Positions 44,446 to 51,721 of a stretch of 64,000 nucleotides of DNA are shown piece by piece; positions within the stretch are counted from its first letter, which is position 1; each line of letters opens with the position of its first letter. The notes under the pieces were generated by a model. It worked only from the letters and a program-made list of their open reading frames with translations. It was not told the DNA's origin and did not search any database. This DNA comes from CBDDGJ01 sp965227805. GTDB lineage: Bacteria; Pseudomonadota; Alphaproteobacteria; RS24. The position numbers and the translations under genes were made by a program. The DNA lies in contig CBDDGJ010000001.1 of the NCBI GenBank assembly GCA_965227805.1, forward strand, positions 62,001 through 126,000, given 5' to 3'.

Positions 44446-45471
44446 ATGGGCGGTTCACCACAGCAAGACCACCATATATATTTTATGCGTCAGGCAATAT
44501 GTCAGGCACAATTTGGGTTGGGCGAGGTGGCGCCCAATCCAGCCGTGGGCTGTGTTCTTGTTGATGAAGAAAATCACCTTATCGCTGCGGGGCGAACACA
44601 AAAGGGCGGGCGCCCGCATGCAGAAGCGCAGGCACTCGCACAAGCAGGCACAGCCGCGCGCGGCGCGACGGCGTATGTGACTCTGGAGCCTTGCGCGCAT
44701 TATGGGGAAACCCCGCCTTGTGCACAAGCCTTGATTGATGCCGGCATAAAGCGTGTGGTTATTGGATGCACAGACCCGGATCCGCGTGTAGCGGGAAAGG
44801 GTGTAGCCTTATTGCGGGCGCATAATATTGCGGTGGTTGAAAATTGTTTGCGTGATGAGTGCGAAAGGCTTAATCGCGGGTTTCTCTTACGGGTTACGCA
44901 AAACCGTCCTATGGTGACGCTCAAAATTGCGACATCAAAAAATGGCTTTATGCGAACGGGCGATGCGAAGAACTCTTGGATTACCGGGAAAAAGGCACGC
45001 AATTTCGGGCATATGCTTCGCGCATTACATGATGTGATTATGGTGGGGGCAGGCACATTACGTGTAGATAATCCGCGACTGGATTGCCGTTTGCCAGGGC
45101 TTGCAGCGCGTTCACCGCTTCCGGTTATTGTGCAAGGAAAGACGGCTTTGCCGGCACAGGCTTATTTGCTGCAGGAAAATCGTGCCCAAATTATGCGTGG
45201 CACCGCGACAGATATTTTGGATGCGCTGGCCGCGCAAGGCATTACGCGCATATTGCTCGAGGGCGGGGTGGCATTGGCGCGTCATTTTATTGCGGCAGAT
45301 AGGGTAGATCAGCTTTATTGGTTTTGTGCCCCGCATGAGGTTGCGCTAAGCGGGCAAAGTGATTTGCATAAAATGGGGCTTGCCGATTTACAAAAAAATG
45401 CGACATTTACGCAAACAGAGTCGCGTTTATGTGGCGATGATAATTTGTCGATTTGGCACAGAAAGGCATAA
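44446..45471 (+). CDS. ribD: Bifunctional riboflavin deaminase/reductase RibD
   Basis: 341 residues. Deaminase domain with zinc motifs GRPHAEAQALAQAG (HAE) and PCAHYGETPPCAQAL (PCxxxGxTPPC), then a reductase domain (VTLKIATSKNGFMRTGDAKN; DVIMVGAGTLRVDNPRL; RILLEGGVALARHFI). Carries out the second and third steps of riboflavin synthesis. Preceded by AAAGGAG. 4 bp before ribE. Confidence 0.95.
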   Translation: MGGSPQQDHHIYFMRQAICQAQFGLGEVAPNPAVGCVLVDEENHLIAAGRTQKGGRPHAEAQALAQAGTAARGATAYVTLEPCAHYGETPPCAQALIDAGIKRVVIGCTDPDPRVAGKGVALLRAHNIAVVENCLRDECERLNRGFLLRVTQNRPMVTLKIATSKNGFMRTGDAKNSWITGKKARNFGHMLRALHDVIMVGAGTLRVDNPRLDCRLPGLAARSPLPVIVQGKTALPAQAYLLQENRAQIMRGTATDILDALAAQGITRILLEGGVALARHFIAADRVDQLYWFCAPHEVALSGQSDLHKMGLADLQKNATFTQTESRLCGDDNLSIWHRKA

Positions 45472-45475
45472 ATAA

Positions 45476-46084
45476 ATGTTTACGGGCATTATTAGTGATA
45501 TTGGTGAAATTACGGCTATAGAGCAAAAGGGTGATATAAAATTTACCATTAAAACCCGCTATGATACGGATAAGATCTTGCTTGGGGCTTCAATTGCATG
45601 TTCGGGGGTTTGCCTTACGGTTGTTGAAATGGAAAAGCGCGGGGCGGATAGTTTTTTTAGCGTTGAGGCTTCGGCAGAGACAGTGAGTGTAACAACTGCA
45701 AAAAACTGGGCGGTCGGCACAAAACTAAACCTTGAACGTGCCTTACAACTGGGAGATGAGCTAGGGGGGCATATTGTCACGGGTCATGTTGACGGGCTTG
45801 CAGACATTATGGCGATTACCCCCGATGGCGAGTCAAAGCGGTTCAGCTTTGCTGCACCACAGGCCTTAAAGGCGTTTATTGCCCCGAAAGGGTCGGTAAC
45901 GCTAGACGGCACCTCGCTTACGGTGAATGCGGTGGAAGATAATGTGTTTACGGTGAATATTATTCCGCATACGCAGGCGGTTACATTATGGGGACAAGCG
46001 GAACCGGGGCAAATGGTAAATGTGGAAATCGATATTTTGGCGCGCTATGTTGCGCGGTTAAGAGCGTGTGAAGGAGGTTTGTGA
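45476..46084 (+). CDS. ribE: Riboflavin synthase alpha chain
   Basis: 202 residues with the duplicated lumazine-binding domain: MFTGIISDIGEITAIE, GASIACSGVCLTVVE, SVEASAETVSVTT in the first half and GHIVTGHVDGLADIMAI, KGSVTLDGTSLTVNAVE in the second. Dismutates 6,7-dimethyl-8-ribityllumazine to riboflavin. Its last codons (GAAGGAGGTTTGTGA) form the ribosome-binding site of the first mini-ORF. Confidence 0.95.
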   Translation: MFTGIISDIGEITAIEQKGDIKFTIKTRYDTDKILLGASIACSGVCLTVVEMEKRGADSFFSVEASAETVSVTTAKNWAVGTKLNLERALQLGDELGGHIVTGHVDGLADIMAITPDGESKRFSFAAPQALKAFIAPKGSVTLDGTSLTVNAVEDNVFTVNIIPHTQAVTLWGQAEPGQMVNVEIDILARYVARLRACEGGL

Positions 46085-46221
46085 TGTCTGATTATAGTCA
46101 GTATATTTCGCCGATTGAGGAGATTATCGAAGATGCGCGTCCGCCCTCATATAGCATCCGCGGTAGGGCAGAAAAAATCGTTACGCGCTTATGTTTTTGC
46201 AAGGAGGTTTGTGATGTCTGA
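46084..46221 (+). CDS. Mini-ORF 1 (45 codons) in the rib leader repeat
   Basis: Opens with the ribBA N-terminus, then PPSYSIRGRAEKIVTRLCF, and stops inside the ATGTCTGA that begins copy 2, an 8-bp overlap. Strong ribosome-binding site in the ribE tail. Could be translated; whether the peptide matters is unknown. Confidence 0.5.
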   Translation: MSDYSQYISPIEEIIEDARPPSYSIRGRAEKIVTRLCFCKEVCDV

Positions 46222-46351
46222 TTATGGTCAGTATATTTCGCCGATTGAGGAGATTATCGAAGATGCGCGTCCGCCCTCATATAGCATCCGCGGTAGGGCA
46301 GAAAAAATCGTTACGCGCTTATGTTTTTGCAAGGAGGTTTGTGATGTCTGA
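46214..46351 (+). CDS. Mini-ORF 2 (45 codons) in the rib leader repeat
   Basis: Same structure as mini-ORF 1, with S replaced by G at residue 5 (MSDYGQYI). AAGGAGG upstream; ends inside the start of copy 3. Confidence 0.5.
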   Translation: MSDYGQYISPIEEIIEDARPPSYSIRGRAEKIVTRLCFCKEVCDV

Positions 46352-46475
46352 TTATGGTCAGTATATTTCGCCGATTGAGGAAATCATTGAGGATGCGCGT
46401 CCGCCCTCATATAGCATCCGCGATAGGGCAGAAAAAAATCGTTACGCGCTTATGTTTTTGCAAGGAGGTTTATGA
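46344..46475 (+). CDS. Mini-ORF 3 (43 codons) coupled to ribBA
   Basis: An extra A shifts the reading frame in the second half, so the tail is KNRYALMFLQGGL and the TGA (46473-46475) overlaps the ATGATG of ribBA. Four third-position or silent changes in the codons for EEIIE distinguish it from the other copies while the protein sequence is unchanged. Confidence 0.5.
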   Translation: MSDYGQYISPIEEIIEDARPPSYSIRDRAEKNRYALMFLQGGL

Positions 46476-47581
46476 TGTCTGATTATGGTCAGTATATTTC
46501 GCCGATTGAGGAGATTATCGAAGATGCGCGTAACGGCAGGATGTTTATTCTGGTTGATGCGGAAGATAGGGAAAATGAAGGGGATCTGATTATTCCGGCG
46601 CAAATGGCGACCCCCGATGCAGTTAATTTTATGGCGCGTTTCGGGCGGGGATTGATTTGCCTTGCCCTTGATAGCAAACGGGCAGAGGCGCTGAATTTGG
46701 AATTAATGTCGCGGCATAATCAATCGCGCCATAAAACGGCTTTTACGGTATCGATTGAAGCGCGCGAAGGCATATCGACTGGCATTTCCGCACATGATCG
46801 CGCGCATACGATTGCCGTTGCGATTGACCCGACAAAAAATGCAACCGATATTGTATCCCCCGGCCATGTGTTTCCGCTTGTGGCGCGTGAAGGCGGGGTA
46901 TTGGTGCGCGCGGGTCATACCGAGGCAGCAATGGATATTTCGCGTTTGGCGGGGCTTTATCCGGCGGGTGTTATTTGTGAAATTATGAATGATGATGGCA
47001 CAATGGCGCGGCTACCGGATCTGGTAAATTTTGCGCAGCTTCACGGCTTAAAACTGGGAACGATTGCGGACTTAATCGCCTATCGGCGGCGCAATGATAC
47101 GCTGATTGAACGCGTTTATGAGGGTAAGTTTGAAACGCCAGTGGGTGATTTTACGTCGATTGTGTTCAAAAATATGGTTGAAAATGAAGAGCATATTGCA
47201 TTGCAAATTGGCGATATTAGCGGTGATGAACCAGTTTTGACACGTATTCATGCGGAAGATATTGTCGCGGATATTTTGGGCGGTGGTGAGCGGGCAAATT
47301 TACTGCGCGAGTCAATCCGTATTATCGGCAGGCAAAAACGCGGCGTGATTGTGCTCATTCGCAATACGTCGCCTACCCCTTTTTCTGATACGCTAAATAC
47401 AAAAAGCGATGAAACACAAATCCCAAAGGGCTTACGCGAATATGGTGTGGGTGCGCAAATTATTTCTAATTTGGGATTGTGTAAAATTATGCTGTTATCC
47501 GACCATACGCCGCGCGTGGTTGCGCTTGAGGGCTATGATTTTGAAATTGCCGGCCATCGTGCGTTTGATGAATTTGAGTAG
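46472..47581 (+). CDS. ribBA: 3,4-dihydroxy-2-butanone 4-phosphate synthase with degenerate GTP cyclohydrolase II domain
   Basis: 369 residues (or 368 from ATG 46475). RibB domain: GRMFILVDAEDRENEGDLII (acid-base Glu/Asp loop), RHNQSRHKTAFTVSIEAREG, GHVFPLVAREGGVLVRAGHTEAA. The C-terminal ~170 residues align with GTP cyclohydrolase II, but the zinc cysteines that should follow RIH are missing (RIHAEDIVADILGGG), so that half is expected to be inactive, as in many alphaproteobacterial RibBA-like proteins. Provides the four-carbon unit for lumazine. 11 bp before ribH. Confidence 0.93.
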   Translation: MMSDYGQYISPIEEIIEDARNGRMFILVDAEDRENEGDLIIPAQMATPDAVNFMARFGRGLICLALDSKRAEALNLELMSRHNQSRHKTAFTVSIEAREGISTGISAHDRAHTIAVAIDPTKNATDIVSPGHVFPLVAREGGVLVRAGHTEAAMDISRLAGLYPAGVICEIMNDDGTMARLPDLVNFAQLHGLKLGTIADLIAYRRRNDTLIERVYEGKFETPVGDFTSIVFKNMVENEEHIALQIGDISGDEPVLTRIHAEDIVADILGGGERANLLRESIRIIGRQKRGVIVLIRNTSPTPFSDTLNTKSDETQIPKGLREYGVGAQIISNLGLCKIMLLSDHTPRVVALEGYDFEIAGHRAFDEFE

Positions 47582-47592
47582 GAGGGAAAGCT

Positions 47593-48024
47593 ATGCCACG
47601 TATTTTACTTGTTGAGGCGCGTTTTTATGAAGATATGGCCGATGCTTTGGCAGAAGGTGCGATAGCAGCGCTGAATGTGGCGGGTATGGATTATGAACGT
47701 ATATATGTGCCGGGTGTATTGGAAATTCCGACAGCGATATGTTATGCGGCACAAAGCGGGCAGTATGATGCTTATGTGGCACTTGGCGTGGTGATTAGGG
47801 GCGAAACTACGCATTATGATACGGTATGCGCTGAAACTGCGCGCGGGCTTATGTGTCTTGGGGTTGAACAAGGGCTTGCCATTGGCAATGGCATACAGAC
47901 GGTGGAAAATGAAGCGCAAGCCTGGGCGCGCGTGCGTCTGGATGAAAAGGATAAAGGGGGCGGGGCAGCGAAAGCGGCGCTCCGCTTGCTGGAAATTCAG
48001 CAGAAATTTAATCGTTCTTTATGA
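47593..48024 (+). CDS. ribH: 6,7-dimethyl-8-ribityllumazine synthase
   Basis: 143 residues. ILLVEARFYEDMADALAEGA, VPGVLEIPTAICYAAQSG, ALGVVIRGETTHYDTVC (substrate loop with catalytic His) and GNGIQTVENEAQAWAR. Condenses the RibB and RibD products. A GAGGGAAAG sequence precedes the ATG. Overlaps nusB by 4 bp. Confidence 0.96.
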   Translation: MPRILLVEARFYEDMADALAEGAIAALNVAGMDYERIYVPGVLEIPTAICYAAQSGQYDAYVALGVVIRGETTHYDTVCAETARGLMCLGVEQGLAIGNGIQTVENEAQAWARVRLDEKDKGGGAAKAALRLLEIQQKFNRSL

Positions 48025-48452
48025 ATACAAAGAAAAACTTTACGGAAAAAACTGCCGCACGTTTAGCTGCTATCCAGGCTTTATATCAGATGGATATAGC
48101 CGAGACAGCTTTGGAAACGATTATCCGCGAATTTACCCAGCACCGGTTGGCGGCTGATAGTGATGCCTCTTATTTTGAAACAATTTTGCGCGGCATTGTT
48201 GAAGAGCAAATGATGATTGATCAGCGTATTGAGGTGCGTTTAGAAAAAAAATGGCGTCTTAGTCGGCTTGATAGCACGTTGCGGGCAATATTACGCTGCG
48301 GTGTATATGAATTACTGTTTCATAAAACCATTGCCTATCAGGTATTGGTGTCGGACTATACCGATATTGCCTATCGCTTTTTCAATGCGAAAGAAAGCGG
48401 TATGGTTAATGCATTATTAGACCGGGTTGCACAGGATATAAATAAGGCATAA
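48021..48452 (+). CDS. nusB: Transcription antitermination factor NusB
   Basis: 143 residues, all-helical NusB fold: TAARLAAIQALYQMDIAET, LDSTLRAILRCGVYELLFH, AYQVLVSDYTDIAYRFF and the conserved FVNALLD-like GMVNALLDRVAQDI. Binds BoxA RNA with NusE for rRNA antitermination. ribH-nusB-thiL is a common order. Overlaps thiL by 1 bp. Confidence 0.96.
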   Translation: MNTKKNFTEKTAARLAAIQALYQMDIAETALETIIREFTQHRLAADSDASYFETILRGIVEEQMMIDQRIEVRLEKKWRLSRLDSTLRAILRCGVYELLFHKTIAYQVLVSDYTDIAYRFFNAKESGMVNALLDRVAQDINKA

Positions 48453-49408
48453 TGAGTGAGTTTGACTTTATCCGGCGTTATTTTGCCCCTTTGGCACATA
48501 AGCCGGAGAGTTTGAATTTGCAAGATGATGCTGCGCGTGTGCAGGTTCCTGAAAATATGGATATGATTATATCTACTGATAGTATGGTGGCAGGGACGCA
48601 TTTTCCCTGTAACATGGCAGCAAATGTGATTGCCCAAAGGGTGGTTGGTGCTGCTGTTTCGGATTTAGCCGCTTGTGGCGCACGCCCGTTTGGCTGTCTA
48701 CTTACTGTAGGAAAAACAGCACAATGGGATGCGCTATGGTTTGCTGATTTTACCGATGGGCTAGGGCGCATGCTGACCCATTATGATATGCCGCTTTGGG
48801 GGGGCGATATGGTTACGGTAAAGGATGAAGGCTTTTTATCGCTTTGTGTGCATGGGCTTGTGCCGACCGGAAATATGCTCACACGCAGCGGTGCCCAGCC
48901 AGGCGATATTGTTTATGTATCAGGTGAAATCGGTGCGGGGTATTTGGGGGTGCAGGCTGTGTTGGAAGATAAACAAACACGGTTTCGGCAGGCTTATGAA
49001 AATCCACCCGCATGCATAGAGCTTGGTGTGCGTTTACGCATGATTGCGACAGCGGTGATTGATGTGTCTGATGGGCTGGCGGCAGATCTCGACCAGATAT
49101 GCAAAGCAAGTAAATGTGCTATGGATATTCGCTTTGAAGCAATCCCCTTTGCTGAAAAAACGGCGAGAGACGAACAAATAAGCGGCGGAGATGATTATCA
49201 GCTTGCCTTTTGTGTTGCTGATAAAAAACAGGATATGGTCGAACAAATTGCACAAGATTTAGCGATTCCACTTACTCCGATTGGTATTGTTAAGACCCCG
49301 ATTGGTATTGTTAAGGAAAGTGCTGATGACCATAGCTATTTTGCCCATATATATGATAAGCATGGCGATTTAATTCACTTAAAGCGGCGTGGTTATCAGC
49401 ATTTTTGA
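48452..49408 (+). CDS. thiL: Thiamine-monophosphate kinase
   Basis: 318 residues. FDFIRRYFAPLAHKPESL, NLQDDAARV (the DD metal site), IISTDSMVAGTHFPC, WGGDMVTVKDEGFLSLCVHG, GEIGAGYLGV, VIDVSDGLAADLDQIC and SGGDDYQLAFCV. Phosphorylates thiamine monophosphate to the diphosphate. Oddity: residues TPIGIVK occur twice in tandem (49275-49316), a 21-bp duplication just before the C-terminus. Confidence 0.95.
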   Translation: MSEFDFIRRYFAPLAHKPESLNLQDDAARVQVPENMDMIISTDSMVAGTHFPCNMAANVIAQRVVGAAVSDLAACGARPFGCLLTVGKTAQWDALWFADFTDGLGRMLTHYDMPLWGGDMVTVKDEGFLSLCVHGLVPTGNMLTRSGAQPGDIVYVSGEIGAGYLGVQAVLEDKQTRFRQAYENPPACIELGVRLRMIATAVIDVSDGLAADLDQICKASKCAMDIRFEAIPFAEKTARDEQISGGDDYQLAFCVADKKQDMVEQIAQDLAIPLTPIGIVKTPIGIVKESADDHSYFAHIYDKHGDLIHLKRRGYQHF

Positions 49409-49555
49409 ATAAAATGAGTGTTATTGCGGCTTTTTCTTGCTTTTTTCTATAAATTTTGGCATTTTCCATACGCAAAGGGGGTGTTGCCGATTCTGGCACA
49501 CATCAGTTTTATTTACATAAGTTTAGTTATAAAAGTTAAAAGAAGGGAATAACCT

Positions 49556-51661
49556 ATGAGCACTTTACTTTGTTTAATTATCGGTGCCGGTATTTTATCC
49601 ATTATCTATGGCATGTGGACGGCACGCAATATTCTTGCTGCCGATGCCGGTAATGAAAGAATGCAGGAAATTGCCGCTGCAATTCAAACCGGTGCAGGTG
49701 CTTATCTGAACCGCCAATATACGACGATCGCACTTGTTGGCGTCGTTATTGCCGTTTTAGTTGCCTATTTTCTGAGTGTTAAAATATCACTTGGATTCGT
49801 TATAGGTGCGGTGCTTTCAGGGGCAGCAGGCTATATCGGCATGTTGGTTTCGGTGCGTGCCAATGTGCGCACGACGCAAGCCGCAAGCCAAAGCCTTGCA
49901 CAAGGTTTATCGATTGCGTTTCGTTCGGGCGCGGTTACGGGCATGTTGGTTGCCGGGCTCGCATTATTGGCGGTTACGGTTTATTTTGTTGTATTGACCC
50001 AAGGCATGGGGCTTTCAGCATCATCGCGCGAAGTGATCGACGCTTTGGTTGCTCTGGGTTTTGGCGCATCGCTTATTTCTATTTTTGCGCGGCTTGGGGG
50101 TGGTATTTTCACCAAAGGCGCAGATGTTGGCGGCGATTTGGTCGGTAAGGTTGAAGCAGGTATTCCGGAAGACGATCCGCGTAACCCTGCAACGATTGCC
50201 GATAATGTTGGCGATAATGTTGGCGACTGCGCTGGCATGGCTGCGGATTTATTCGAAACTTATGCTGTGACCATTGTGGCAACAATGGTATTGAGTGCGA
50301 TTTTTTTCACGGCTGAATCTATGATGATTTATCCACTGGCGATTGGGGGCACATGTTTGGTGACGTCAATTATTGGCACATTTTTCGTGCGTCTTGGTAA
50401 AAGCCAATCTATTATGGGGGCGCTTTATAAGGGCTTTATTGCTGCCGCGATTTTATCCTTGATTGCGCTTTATTTTGTAACCGATCATGTTATCGGCCTG
50501 GACACGCAACGCGTTATTGAGGGGCAGACATTCACCGGCATGGATTTATATCTATGCGGTATTGTTGGTCTGGTGATTACAGGTCTTATTATCTGGATAA
50601 CCGAATATTATACCGGCACAGGCTTCCGTCCGGTGCAATCTGTTGCGAAAGCATCTGAGACCGGGCACGGCACCAATGTCATTCAAGGTTTGGCTGTGTC
50701 ATTGGAATCAACTGCTTTACCGGCTTTGGTGATTGTGATTGGTATTATTGCCACCTATAATCTGGCAGGCTTATTCGGTATTGCGATTGCAGTAACCACA
50801 ATGCTGGCTCTTGCGGGTATGGTTGTTGCATTGGATGCCTTTGGCCCGGTTACCGATAATGCAGGTGGTATTGCAGAAATGGCTGAATTACCGGAAGGTG
50901 TGCGTAATACAACCGATGCACTTGATGCTGTGGGCAATACGACCAAAGCTGTCACCAAAGGTTATGCGATCGGTTCTGCGGGGCTTGGAGCTTTGGTGCT
51001 TTTTGCGGCCTATACGCAAGACTTAAAATTCTTTGCCGCAAATGCTGCCGAGTTTACTTATTTTGCAGGCGTTACACCTGACTTCTCCTTGTCTAATCCC
51101 TATGTGGTGACAGGTTTATTTATTGGTGGCCTATTGCCTTATCTATTTGGTGCTATGGGCATGACAGCGGTTGGACGTGCCGGCGGCGCGATTGTGGAAG
51201 AAGTGCGTCGTCAATTCCGTGAGAAGCCGGGGATTATGGAAGGTAAAGAAAAGCCCGACTATAAGGCAGCTGTTGATTTGCTTACCCGTGCGGCCATTAA
51301 AGAAATGATTGTGCCGTCGCTTTTGCCGGTATTATCACCAATTGTGCTTTATTTTGTGGTTGAGTTAATTGCTGATCGCTCTTCTGCTTTTTCCGCATTA
51401 GGGGCAATGTTGCTTGGTGTGATTGTAACAGGCCTTTTTGTAGCTCTGTCGATGACTTCAGGCGGTGGGGCGTGGGATAATGCCAAGAAATATATTGAAG
51501 ATGGCAATCATGGCGGTAAAGGTTCGGAAGCACATAAGGCCGCCGTTACCGGTGACACAGTTGGCGACCCGTATAAAGATACGGCAGGGCCTGCGGTTAA
51601 TCCAATGATTAAAATCACCAATATTGTTGCTTTGTTAATGTTGGCAATACTGGCACATTAA
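49556..51661 (+). CDS. hppA: K+-insensitive H+-translocating pyrophosphatase
   Basis: 701 residues with ~16 membrane helices. Substrate loops GGGIFTKGADVGGDLVGKVE and DDPRNPATIADNVGDNVGD near residue 200, with the C-terminal counterpart KAAVTGDTVGDPYKDTAGPA. The ion-selectivity region reads GNTTKAVTKGYAIGSAG; lysine after NTT (rather than Ala) marks the K+-independent type. Couples PPi hydrolysis to proton export. 147 bp from thiL; own promoter likely. Confidence 0.95.
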   Translation: MSTLLCLIIGAGILSIIYGMWTARNILAADAGNERMQEIAAAIQTGAGAYLNRQYTTIALVGVVIAVLVAYFLSVKISLGFVIGAVLSGAAGYIGMLVSVRANVRTTQAASQSLAQGLSIAFRSGAVTGMLVAGLALLAVTVYFVVLTQGMGLSASSREVIDALVALGFGASLISIFARLGGGIFTKGADVGGDLVGKVEAGIPEDDPRNPATIADNVGDNVGDCAGMAADLFETYAVTIVATMVLSAIFFTAESMMIYPLAIGGTCLVTSIIGTFFVRLGKSQSIMGALYKGFIAAAILSLIALYFVTDHVIGLDTQRVIEGQTFTGMDLYLCGIVGLVITGLIIWITEYYTGTGFRPVQSVAKASETGHGTNVIQGLAVSLESTALPALVIVIGIIATYNLAGLFGIAIAVTTMLALAGMVVALDAFGPVTDNAGGIAEMAELPEGVRNTTDALDAVGNTTKAVTKGYAIGSAGLGALVLFAAYTQDLKFFAANAAEFTYFAGVTPDFSLSNPYVVTGLFIGGLLPYLFGAMGMTAVGRAGGAIVEEVRRQFREKPGIMEGKEKPDYKAAVDLLTRAAIKEMIVPSLLPVLSPIVLYFVVELIADRSSAFSALGAMLLGVIVTGLFVALSMTSGGGAWDNAKKYIEDGNHGGKGSEAHKAAVTGDTVGDPYKDTAGPAVNPMIKITNIVALLMLAILAH

Positions 51662-51667
51662 ATAAAT

Positions 51668-51706
51668 GAAATGCGCCCCGCAATGGTAAAAATTGCGGGG
51701 GCGTAT
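51668..51706 (+). terminator. Strong inverted repeat between hppA and the acyl-CoA ligase
   Basis: GCGCCCCGCAAT-loop-ATTGCGGGGGCGTA forms a ~12-bp GC-rich stem 10 bp after the hppA stop. No U-tract follows (TATCTATAGG), so it is probably a partial terminator, processing site or mRNA 3'-end stabiliser, not a classical terminator. Confidence 0.5.
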
Positions 51707-51721
51707 CTATAGGGAGAAAAT

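Larger units (their letters stand above)
46084..46474 (+). repeat. Three tandem ~130-bp copies of the ribBA start region
   Basis: Copies begin at ATG 46084, 46214 and 46344 (130, 130 and 131 bp), followed by the real ribBA at 46472/46475. Each copy holds the first 19 codons of ribBA (MSDYGQYISPIEEIIEDAR), then a ~70-bp segment absent from ribBA that contains a GCCCT/AGGGC hairpin, and ends in AAGGAGGTTT, the ribosome-binding site for the next unit. Copies 1 and 2 differ at one base; copy 3 has a cluster of synonymous changes and one extra A. Confidence 0.95.

Noticed and set aside
44422..44446. FMN riboswitch before ribD
   Set aside because: Only 23 bp separate nrdR and ribD; no RFN-type conserved stems could fit.
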